64,000 nucleotides of DNA from Spartobacteria bacterium (lineage in GTDB: Bacteria > Verrucomicrobiota > Verrucomicrobiia > Chthoniobacterales > UBA10450): contig PLCN01000018.1 in NCBI GenBank assembly GCA_003134785.1, forward strand, positions 116,774 to 180,773, written 5' to 3'. This document shows positions 8,835 to 16,787 of this stretch, piece after piece (the stretch's first letter is position 1; each line of letters begins with the position of its first letter). The position numbers were made by a program, and so were the translations under genes. Below the pieces are notes generated by a model. That model was not told the DNA's origin, did no database searches, and saw nothing but the letters and a program-made list of their open reading frames with translations.

Positions 8835-11800
8835 TCAGGATTCTGGTTTATCCTTCAAGTGGATCTCTTTTCCGTCTAAACCTATGTAGACGGTCGTCAG
8901 TTTTTTCCCGAGCTCGTCGTAGGTCGCTTCCCAGCCATGGTAGCCGCCCTTCCTTAGGACCGGCTCCTGGTCCAGGCCATAATAAGTTCGCCGGATAACA
9001 TTGCCGCGCGGGTCATAGGCCATCTTTATTATGGCATAGCCGTCAGGAAAAAGAGCCGGCTTTCCATCCAGGCCGAGGCAGGTGATGGTTACTTCGTTGC
9101 CGCGCTCGTCGTACTGCGATTCCCAACCATGGTATTTGCCTTCGTCCAGCGCCGGCTCTCCGTTCGCAAGGTGATAGGTCCTTCGGACAAGGTTGTTGTG
9201 CGCATCGAAGGTCGCCTTTGCTATGACATAGCCCTCCGGTCTGAGGGCCGGTTTGTCGTTCAAACCAAAATAGGTGGTAGTAATTTCGTTACCGCGGCCG
9301 TCGTACTCGGAGTCCCAGCCATGGTATCCACTCTTGTGCAAGACTGGTTCCTCGCGCACGCCATAGAAGCGTTTCCTCGTTACCTGCCCGCGCGAATCAT
9401 AAGCTATCTTTACCATCGCGAAACCGTCCTTGAGCAAGATCGGCTTTTCGTCCGTCCCGAGGTAGGTCAGGAGAATTTGGTTGCCCCGCTCATCATACTG
9501 ACCCTCCCAGGCATGGTTGCCATCCTCGTGCAGGACCGGTTCTCCCCTTACACCGTAGAAACTTGTTCGAGTTATATTCCCTTGGGCATCGTAAGTCGAT
9601 TTGAAGATGGCAAAGCCATGAGGGCCTACAATCGGTTTGTCATCCAACCCGACATAGGTCCTCATGGTTTCGTTACCACGCTCGTCGTACTCCGAGTCCC
9701 AGCCATAATAACCGTCCTTGTGCAGAATTGGTTCGCCGTCGGTCCCGTAAAACCGTTTCCGGGTCACCTTCCCGCGGGCGTCGTAGCTATCGATCACCTG
9801 ATGAACCTGGGAAGCCTGATCCAGGGTGGGCTTCCGATCGGTATCGAAGTAGGCTATTTCAAGTTGATTACCACGCTCATCGTACTTCACCGACCAAATG
9901 TGGTAACCGTCTTTGCCCAGAACAGGCTTCCCGCTGACGTCATAGTAACTCCTTCGAGTTACCTTGGCCTGGGCGTTGTAAACCGATTTAAAACTGGCCA
10001 GGCCCTCGGGAGACAGAATCGGCTTCTCGTCCAAGCCGACATAGGTGGTCATGATCCTATTCCCGCGCTCGTCGTATTGCGCGTCCCAGCCGTGGTACCC
10101 TTCCTTGTGCAGAACGGGTTCACCTTTGATGCCGTAGAATCTATTCCGGGTAACCTTTCCACGTCCATCGTAACTAGTCACCATCTTATAGATTCCCGAT
10201 TGGCGATCCAGAGTTGGTTCCCGGGCAGCATCGAAGTAGGCCTGTTCAAGCTCATTCCCATCGGAATCGAATTTTTTCTCAAAGCCGGCATAGCCGGCCG
10301 GCAGGAGCGCGGGCTTCCCATCCAGGTCGATGTAAGTGGTCTCAATTCCGTTTCCGCGCTCATCATACTTCGATTCCCAGCCATGATAGCCATCCTTGTA
10401 GAGAGTTGGTTCTCCCTTTACGCCGTGATAAGTCCGCCGGGTTATATTGCCGCGCGCATCGAAGGTCGTTCTGACAATAGCATAGCCACCCGGGAGCAAA
10501 GCCGGCTTTCCATCGAGGCCAAGGAAGGTCGAGACATTTTCGTTGCCACGGTCGTCGTACTGCGATTCCCAGCCGTGATAGCCATACTTATGCAGGACCG
10601 GTTCCCCGTTCACTCCGTAGCAGCTCCTTCGAGTTGCCCTGCCTTGTTCGTTGTAAACCGATTTAAGTGTCGCCAGACCCTGGGAGAAAATAGTCGGTTT
10701 GTCATCCAGACCTATGCAAGTCGTTGCCGTCTGGTTTCCATGCTCGTCGTACTCCGCGGTCCAGCCGTGACAACCATCCATATCGAGGATCGGCTCATCT
10801 TTAGGACCATAGAACGTAATCAGGCTTAGTCTCCCGATGTCATCGTATTGGCGTTTGGAGACGGTCCAGCCAAGTTTTAAAGGCATGGGTTCGAGATCAG
10901 GTCCAAGGGAACGCGCCTCCATCAGCCATCCCTTGTCATTGTAGGTCACCCGCATGCCCGAGTTTCCCGCGCTGTCGATCATGTTCTTGCCGTCCGCGTC
11001 CAGTGACAGATTGAGCGTAACCTGGCCGCGAGAGTTATATTCCCGGCTCTCCCCGTAAGAGCCGACCGGCCCGATCGCGGGCAGGTTCTTCCCATCGCGA
11101 TATGTGAAGCGGTCCTCCCAGCCGCGGCTATCGTAGTGGATCAAGACATATTCGGCCGAGGAACTGGGTTGCAATAGGGGGAATCCATCAGGACCGACAA
11201 ACCGCGCCAGCCGCGTAGCCGAGGGACCCGCCCCAGGCGGCGAATAAATGAAGCCATAGACCATGCGACCATCCTGATCGAGCGCTCGCTCGTACATGAT
11301 TTCGCCTTTGGCGTTTGAATCGAATTCCCACTGGCAAACCGTGTTGAGGCCCAGGCGCTCGGCGCGCTTTTGCGACGGGTCGCTTTGAGTATCGCCCGAG
11401 GAAGATTCTTTCCTCCACAGGTAGTTCCCGATCGTGTGGTTGGTAGTGGGTTTCAACTGGCTGTCGACCGCCACGAGTCGAAAGGCCGGCTCCCAGCGAA
11501 ACTTCCATCCTTCTCGCGTGATTCCTTTGTGAACGATGAGATAAGAGAGAGGGAATCTGTGCGCCTCCGCTTCGGAAATTCGCGTGATGCCTACCGGGAA
11601 ACCGTTCTGCTTGGCAAAGTCGGCATAGTAGGCCTTGTGTTCCTGGACGAAGAGGTAGTAACCGCCCCAAATGGTGCCGATCAAGGCGAGAGCCAGGGCG
11701 CAAGCTACCGCCAGGGTAAAACGATGCCTGCGTTGCTGCGCTGCCTGTTCGTCACGGAGGCGCTCCGCCTGGGCCAGTGCTTCGCGAGTAAGGCGGGAAT

Positions 11801-12992
11801 CGCGGCTCGCCTTAATAACGGGAACAAGAACATCATGCGTGAGTTCAACGCGGCGAGTGTTATGCCTGTCCTCATAGGCCAGAAGCCGGCGGTTCACTAG
11901 CTCATTGAGAATGGGCAGAGTAACATCGGGCCTGGTTAGCGCGTCATCGAGCGCGGCGCTGTTGCGATGGCCGCTCGCGGTGAGGAGTTCGTCCTCGATA
12001 AAGAGGCGCACGCCGGGCGGAAAATCAGCCAGGGTCCGAAGGTAGAAGTCTTCGAAGATTTTGTGCTGCTCAACGTCGAGCAGATCGGGCGTGATCTTCG
12101 CTTCGGGTCCGCGCGCGAGACGCCGTTCGTTGAGTTCTCTCAGCACGAGACTGAGCAAAGCCGGCGCGACGGTCATCGCTTCGGGATCCGCGGCCCCGCC
12201 GGCGACATAAGTAACAATGCGATCCTCCACGCCAGGCGCGAGCAAAGGCGCGCCCAATGCGATGACCTGACGCGCCTGGCGATCGCCCATCGGCAGGAGG
12301 CGCAAGCGATTCTGGCCCAGCGCGCGAAAGTGCGAGCGAATGCGATCGAGGTCCGCGAGATAATCCTCCCGCATGGCCAGGAGGACCTTGAGCGGCACGG
12401 GCTTGAAATTAAATTCTTTCGCGCGCGCCGGATCGTCGCGGAGCAGGGCGGGAGGCCGGTTTTCCACCAAGTCCGCGAATTCGGCGATGAACGCACTGGC
12501 CCGGGCGACCCGAGCGGGATTCTCGCGCCCGAGCGTGAAGAATTCCTCGAACTGATCGAAAGCAAGGAAAGGTGTGACCAGGTCGTTATGCGAACTCCAA
12601 AAGTGGTTGCCCTCGCGGTGAAAATATTCCCAGAGCGTTTCCTCCGGGCGCGGCTGCGGCGCTTCCACTTTGGCGGCCGCGGCAGCTGTCGTGATCGCGT
12701 GAATTATTTGCGCCGCCAGCGGACCCGCGCCTTCGAGGTAATCCAGCCGGATCGGCACCGGCAAAAAATTATCCTCCCGAAGCGCGGGGAACAAACCGGC
12801 CTGCACCAGCGAAGTTTTTCCTAGACCGGAGACGCCATAAAGCAGCGTAAGCGTGTCGCGTCGCACCAGCCGAACCAGATCGTCGATCTCATCGCCGCGG
12901 CCGGCGAAGAACTCGCGATCTCCTTCGGTAAACGAAGCCAGTCCAATCCACGGATGTTGCGAGTCCGCTCGATCAGTCACCGGGTCGTTCAT
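8835..12992 (-). CDS. nSTAND1-type NTPase with transmembrane segment and YD-type repeat array
   Basis: This 1385-residue protein opens with the nSTAND1 signature: HPWIGLASFTEGDREFFAGR at residues 13-32, Walker A GVSGLGKTS at 53-61 and Walker B LAFDQFEE at 143-150. A helical region ends with a winged-helix-like stretch (ELTHDVLVPVI). One membrane span lies at about 425-447 (LAVACALALALIGTIWGGYY). From about residue 640 onward there are about 25 units of a 32-residue repeat, YDxRGN...GxDGKP...GYxxW, in two alternating types. This layout suggests a switch ATPase with a repeat sensor. It overlaps the SIR2/TIR gene by four bases (ATGA), so that protein is its likely effector. Antiviral defence is inferred, not shown. 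Confidence 0.85.
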   Translation of the reverse strand: MNDPVTDRADSQHPWIGLASFTEGDREFFAGRGDEIDDLVRLVRRDTLTLLYGVSGLGKTSLVQAGLFPALREDNFLPVPIRLDYLEGAGPLAAQIIHAITTAAAAAKVEAPQPRPEETLWEYFHREGNHFWSSHNDLVTPFLAFDQFEEFFTLGRENPARVARASAFIAEFADLVENRPPALLRDDPARAKEFNFKPVPLKVLLAMREDYLADLDRIRSHFRALGQNRLRLLPMGDRQARQVIALGAPLLAPGVEDRIVTYVAGGAADPEAMTVAPALLSLVLRELNERRLARGPEAKITPDLLDVEQHKIFEDFYLRTLADFPPGVRLFIEDELLTASGHRNSAALDDALTRPDVTLPILNELVNRRLLAYEDRHNTRRVELTHDVLVPVIKASRDSRLTREALAQAERLRDEQAAQQRRHRFTLAVACALALALIGTIWGGYYLFVQEHKAYYADFAKQNGFPVGITRISEAEAHRFPLSYLIVHKGITREGWKFRWEPAFRLVAVDSQLKPTTNHTIGNYLWRKESSSGDTQSDPSQKRAERLGLNTVCQWEFDSNAKGEIMYERALDQDGRMVYGFIYSPPGAGPSATRLARFVGPDGFPLLQPSSSAEYVLIHYDSRGWEDRFTYRDGKNLPAIGPVGSYGESREYNSRGQVTLNLSLDADGKNMIDSAGNSGMRVTYNDKGWLMEARSLGPDLEPMPLKLGWTVSKRQYDDIGRLSLITFYGPKDEPILDMDGCHGWTAEYDEHGNQTATTCIGLDDKPTIFSQGLATLKSVYNEQGRATRRSCYGVNGEPVLHKYGYHGWESQYDDRGNENVSTFLGLDGKPALLPGGYAIVRTTFDARGNITRRTYHGVKGEPTLYKDGYHGWESKYDERGNGIETTYIDLDGKPALLPAGYAGFEKKFDSDGNELEQAYFDAAREPTLDRQSGIYKMVTSYDGRGKVTRNRFYGIKGEPVLHKEGYHGWDAQYDERGNRIMTTYVGLDEKPILSPEGLASFKSVYNAQAKVTRRSYYDVSGKPVLGKDGYHIWSVKYDERGNQLEIAYFDTDRKPTLDQASQVHQVIDSYDARGKVTRKRFYGTDGEPILHKDGYYGWDSEYDERGNETMRTYVGLDDKPIVGPHGFAIFKSTYDAQGNITRTSFYGVRGEPVLHEDGNHAWEGQYDERGNQILLTYLGTDEKPILLKDGFAMVKIAYDSRGQVTRKRFYGVREEPVLHKSGYHGWDSEYDGRGNEITTTYFGLNDKPALRPEGYVIAKATFDAHNNLVRRTYHLANGEPALDEGKYHGWESQYDERGNEVTITCLGLDGKPALFPDGYAIIKMAYDPRGNVIRRTYYGLDQEPVLRKGGYHGWEATYDELGKKLTTVYIGLDGKEIHLKDKPES

Positions 12993-14350
12993 TGGGCGGC
13001 GGCCTTCAATCGACGTTCGCGCACGATATCGGTGAGAGCCTTGATGAAATCGGGCGCAGGCTCGCCTCCGGCAGCGCGGTTGTAATGGAAATCGCGGAAG
13101 CCGCTAAAGCTCACCGCGCTCTCCGGAGTGTCATCGACGATGACCGGATGGATCAGCCGCGCGGTGGCTCTGTCCATGTCGCGAAGCCGCTCGAGCGCGC
13201 GATTCCATTCGCGAATGAAGATGCCTTCATCACGCTTGTTGGTGTTCGCGGAAATCACTGGGACGAACACGTCGCAGCTGGCGATGTTCTGCTCGATCAC
13301 CGGCCACCAGGGATCACCCGAGCCAAGGCGTCCTTTGTCGAACCAAACATCCAATCCTGCGTTGCCCAAGCTGCTTTGAAGGCGCTCGACCGCTTCGACA
13401 TCCTGGCTGGCATAGCTCAAGAAAACGGCGGGAGGTTTGGTGCTAATAACCGAGGCGTGCACTTCGGGAGCGACATCGGGTTTGTCCGGAAAGGCGTCCC
13501 ACTTCTCCGCGAGCTGGTCGACGAACTCGATCGGATTCGCGACGCCAAACGATTTGGTCTGCGGGCTGAAGTTCTCCAGGAAATCCCGCAGGTGAATGTC
13601 GGCCACCACCGCTCCATCGGCGACAAATTCGCGCGCCTCGTTGCCGCTGTAGAGACGATCGCGGCGGCTCAGCCGGACGAAGAACCGCGCGAGCCAGTCG
13701 GGGTGAGCGTTGCCAATCAGAAGCAGGCGCTTGGTGCGAAGTTCGTCGAAGAGATTAGCGAGACGCCCGGACATCGATTCTTCGTGGAGTTTCCAAATGA
13801 ATTCGAGCGTCTCTTCGTCGATGAGCGCGCTATCCGGAATCCCGGAAATCCGGCCAAAGAGATGGAAGACAACTCGATGCGGCGAGCGCGCGTAATCCCG
13901 TGGAATATCCGTGAGGACCGAATTCGGCGCGTAAGCGAAAATATGATCGGCGGGCGAGCCCAGGGCTTTCGCGAGAAGCGAATCGACGGTCGTGCTGAGG
14001 AAGAGCCGCAAAGGCTCGATGGTCGCGAGTTTGCGCAACGGCTCGGGAATCGGGACCTGGCTCTGGGCGTCGCGCACCTCGTTGAGAATCTCGAAAGTCT
14101 TGACGTTAACGTCATCGCGCGAATTGCGGCGGCTGGCGTTGAGATAAGCCGCCACGACCTGGTCGATGCTCGAGCACGGATCGCATTCGATCTCTAGTTC
14201 CGCCGCGAGCCGGTCCGCGAGATATTCGTAAAGCAACTGCGCCCGGCCATCGATCTCGATCCGCAGCAAATCGCGTCCGACAATCGGAATGACTACGCCT
14301 TTGGCAATAGACTGGAGCAGCTTGCTCCATTGTTTGGAATCGTCACTCAC
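12989..14350 (-). CDS. SIR2-like/TIR-domain protein, probable effector of the nSTAND1 system
   Basis: The protein has about 453 residues. The first 280 resemble the SIR2-like fold (GVVIPIVGRDLL at 18-29, FLSTTVD at 117-123, FHLFG at 162-166, LLLIGN near 209). The last 145 form a TIR domain: VFLSYASQD at 309, DVWFDKGRLGSGD at 334 and REWNRALERL around 380, with Glu381 where the NADase glutamate sits. The SIR2 part seems to lack the usual catalytic Asn and His. The GTG start at 14350 follows AAGGAAGAGG and excludes an upstream stretch that carries a dispersed palindrome. The stop overlaps the NTPase start. NAD cleavage on activation is the natural hypothesis. Confidence 0.85.
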   Translation of the reverse strand: MSDDSKQWSKLLQSIAKGVVIPIVGRDLLRIEIDGRAQLLYEYLADRLAAELEIECDPCSSIDQVVAAYLNASRRNSRDDVNVKTFEILNEVRDAQSQVPIPEPLRKLATIEPLRLFLSTTVDSLLAKALGSPADHIFAYAPNSVLTDIPRDYARSPHRVVFHLFGRISGIPDSALIDEETLEFIWKLHEESMSGRLANLFDELRTKRLLLIGNAHPDWLARFFVRLSRRDRLYSGNEAREFVADGAVVADIHLRDFLENFSPQTKSFGVANPIEFVDQLAEKWDAFPDKPDVAPEVHASVISTKPPAVFLSYASQDVEAVERLQSSLGNAGLDVWFDKGRLGSGDPWWPVIEQNIASCDVFVPVISANTNKRDEGIFIREWNRALERLRDMDRATARLIHPVIVDDTPESAVSFSGFRDFHYNRAAGGEPAPDFIKALTDIVRERRLKAAAQ

Positions 14351-14442
14351 GCTCGCTTTGCCTCTTCCTTGTCTTCTGCATACTCCGATCGCGTGGAGAT
14401 TGTCAGGAACCGAGAAAGATCGCAACTCCGCATGGCAGTCTT

Positions 14443-14557
14443 CTGTAGCCGCTTCGCTGCCTCCTGCGCGCCAAAGCGCTTCGGCGGCGGAGCGTGCGAA
14501 GCGCGAGATCGACGTCAATAACAGCGCGATGCGCCGCCCACAAGGCGCCGGCTACAG
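14443..14557. repeat. CTGTAGCC-type palindromic element in a divergent promoter region
   Basis: The element runs from CTGTAGCCGCTTCG to the inverted GCGCCGGCTACAG and lies in the 325-base gap (14351-14675) between the divergent SIR2/TIR and OPT genes. Its ends match the elements at 44613, 47267 and 59369. The open frame on the minus strand continues through it, but this is repeat DNA and not coding. No convincing -35/-10 pair was identified in the gap, although both flanking genes must start there. Confidence 0.65.
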
Positions 14558-14675
14558 AGAGCCGCAGCACTACCTGCCACCCCACGCTTTCCTGTTGCAT
14601 TCCTCGCGGGGAATCGCTTTGCTCCGGCAAGCGCAACCATTCGCTGCCAGCCGAAATTCTAACTGGACGCCAAAC

Positions 14676-16754
14676 ATGGACCCACGAAATCCGCCGAACG
14701 CGAACCCCGACATCGACGAGCGAAGGCGCCCTGAACTTACTGTTCGCGGCCTGATCGTTGGCGTGATCATCACGTTGGTCTTCACGGCCGCCAACGTTTA
14801 CTTCGGCCTCAAGGCCGGGTTGACGTTTTCGACATCAATTCCGGCCGCCGTGATTTCGATGGCCATTCTGCGCAGCTTCAAGAACGCAACCGTTCAGGAA
14901 AACAACATTGTGCAGACGGTGGCCTCGGCGGCGGGAACGCTGTCGTCGATCATCTTTGTCTTGCCGGGTCTGATCATGATCGGCTGGTGGACCGGGTTTC
15001 CGTTCTGGATCTCGTTTTTGATCTGCGCCCTCGGCGGCATTCTCGGCGTGATGTACTCGATCCCGCTGCGCCGCGCGTTGGTAACGAACTCCGACTTGCC
15101 GTATCCGGAAGGCGTGGCGTGCGCCGAGGTGCTCAAGATCGGCAGTGGCGGCGACAAGGAGAATGCCGGCGAAATCGAACACAGCCGCTCCGGCCTGCTC
15201 GCGGTGGTGTGGGGTTCAATCGTGGCCGCAGTCTTTGCCATCATCGTCGCGACGCAAGTCTTCGCTTCCGACGTGGCGGAAACTTTCCGCATCGGCAAGC
15301 GCGGCGCGGTGAGCGGTTACGATTTCTCGCTTTCGTTCGCGCTGCTTGCGATCGGTCACCTCTGTGGCCTGTCCGTCGGCATCGCCATGCTCATCGGCGC
15401 CGGCATTGGCTGGGGCTGGCTCGTGCCGCACTACTCTTCACTAGGCGGTGACGTCACCGTGGCTGCTACATCGAGCGACTGGTCCACCCTGTGGGCGGTA
15501 GCGACCGCGTGGCCGGCCGGCGTTCTCGCGCAAACCACCTGGATTCACAAAGTGCGCTTCATCGGCGCCGGAGCGATCGGTGTTTCCGCAATTTGGACGC
15601 TGCTGAAGCTGATGAAACCTGTCGTGAGCGGTCTCGCTGGCGCGATGGCCGCGTCGCGCGCGCGCAAGGCCGGCAAAGCCGATACGCTGCCGATCACCGA
15701 GCGCGACATTCCGATCGGCATCGTCGGCATCATCACGTTGGCTTGCATGGCGCCGATCGGCTGGGTGCTCGGCTACTTCGCAAATACGAGCGGACTCGGC
15801 GATCACATGTGGACGCTGGTGATCGGCGGCGTGTTTTACGTCTTTCTCATGAGCTTCTTCGTTTCCGCCGTCTGCGGTTACATGGCTGGACTGATCGGTT
15901 CGTCGAACAGCCCGCTCTCCGGCATCGGCATTCTCGTTGTGATTGGCGCCGCGCTACTGCTCGTCCTCGGCGTCCAGCCATACGTTGGGCCCGAAGCGAG
16001 CAAGGCGCTGATGGCCTTCGCGCTGTTCACCACCGCCGTCGTCTTCAACGTCGCCGCGATCGCGAACAACAACCTGCAAGATCTTAAGACCGGGCAGCTC
16101 GTCGATGCGACTCCGTGGAAGCAGCAGGTAGCCCTTATCATCGGCGTCCTAGCTGGCGCCGTCGTCATTCCGCCAGTGCTCAATCTGGTTAATCAGGCCT
16201 ACGGTTTCGTCGGCACGCCGGGCGTGGAATTATTGCACAAGTCACCGTTGGCTGCGCCGCAAGCCGGCCTGATCTCGTCGCTCGCGCGAGGCGTCATCGC
16301 CGCGGACATCGATTGGAGTTTGATCCGGATGGGCGCCATGATCGGCGTCGCCATCATTATCCTCGATGCCATCCTCGGCCGCACAACGAAACACATGCGC
16401 GTTCCTGCGCTTGCCGTCGGACTCGGAATTTACCTGCCGACCGCGAGCACGCTCATGATCGTGGTCGGCACGATCGTGGGTTACATGTTCGACCGCGCCG
16501 CCGACAGGACGCCGAAACCAAAAGCCACGAAGGACCTTGGCGTGTTACTCGCCTCCGGCTTGATCGTCGGCGAAAGCACTATTGGGGTGGTCCTCTCCGC
16601 GATCGTCGTATTCTCGGGCGTAGCGGCACCGCTCGCGCTGGTCAGCCCCGAATTCGAAACGGCCGGGAAAATCATTGGCGGCGTAGCTTTCGTGGCGATC
16701 GGGTTCGCGCTCTATCGATGGATCCTGGGAATGGCGGCGCGGCGGTCCGCGTGA
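14676..16754 (+). CDS. OPT-family oligopeptide/metal-chelate transporter
   Basis: The protein has about 692 residues and some 14-16 membrane spans. It carries hallmarks of OPT/YSL transporters: the start TVRGLIVGVIITLVFTAANV, YFGLKAGLTFSTSIPAAVIS, then NNIVQTVASAAGTLSS and the LPYPEGVACAEVLKIG motif. These inner-membrane carriers use the proton gradient to import small peptides or metal chelates. The ATG at 14676 is chosen because family homology begins just after it (PNANPDIDERRRPEL); the open frame extends upstream but through repeat DNA. A second OPT gene follows 33 bases later on the same strand. Confidence 0.9.
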   Translation: MDPRNPPNANPDIDERRRPELTVRGLIVGVIITLVFTAANVYFGLKAGLTFSTSIPAAVISMAILRSFKNATVQENNIVQTVASAAGTLSSIIFVLPGLIMIGWWTGFPFWISFLICALGGILGVMYSIPLRRALVTNSDLPYPEGVACAEVLKIGSGGDKENAGEIEHSRSGLLAVVWGSIVAAVFAIIVATQVFASDVAETFRIGKRGAVSGYDFSLSFALLAIGHLCGLSVGIAMLIGAGIGWGWLVPHYSSLGGDVTVAATSSDWSTLWAVATAWPAGVLAQTTWIHKVRFIGAGAIGVSAIWTLLKLMKPVVSGLAGAMAASRARKAGKADTLPITERDIPIGIVGIITLACMAPIGWVLGYFANTSGLGDHMWTLVIGGVFYVFLMSFFVSAVCGYMAGLIGSSNSPLSGIGILVVIGAALLLVLGVQPYVGPEASKALMAFALFTTAVVFNVAAIANNNLQDLKTGQLVDATPWKQQVALIIGVLAGAVVIPPVLNLVNQAYGFVGTPGVELLHKSPLAAPQAGLISSLARGVIAADIDWSLIRMGAMIGVAIIILDAILGRTTKHMRVPALAVGLGIYLPTASTLMIVVGTIVGYMFDRAADRTPKPKATKDLGVLLASGLIVGESTIGVVLSAIVVFSGVAAPLALVSPEFETAGKIIGGVAFVAIGFALYRWILGMAARRSA

Positions 16755-16787
16755 AGCGCGTGACTCGTTAGGCCACCTCGGATTCCA

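Noticed and set aside
9129..10829. Long open frame of 566 codons on the plus strand
   Set aside because: It lies wholly antisense to the repeat array of the nSTAND1 gene. The regular repeat keeps the complementary frame open; the translated sequence only mirrors the repeat.
8880..11080. Possible CRISPR or tandem DNA repeat
   Set aside because: The periodicity is 96/192 bases, in frame, diverged at the DNA level and conserved as protein; there are no short identical repeats with unique spacers.
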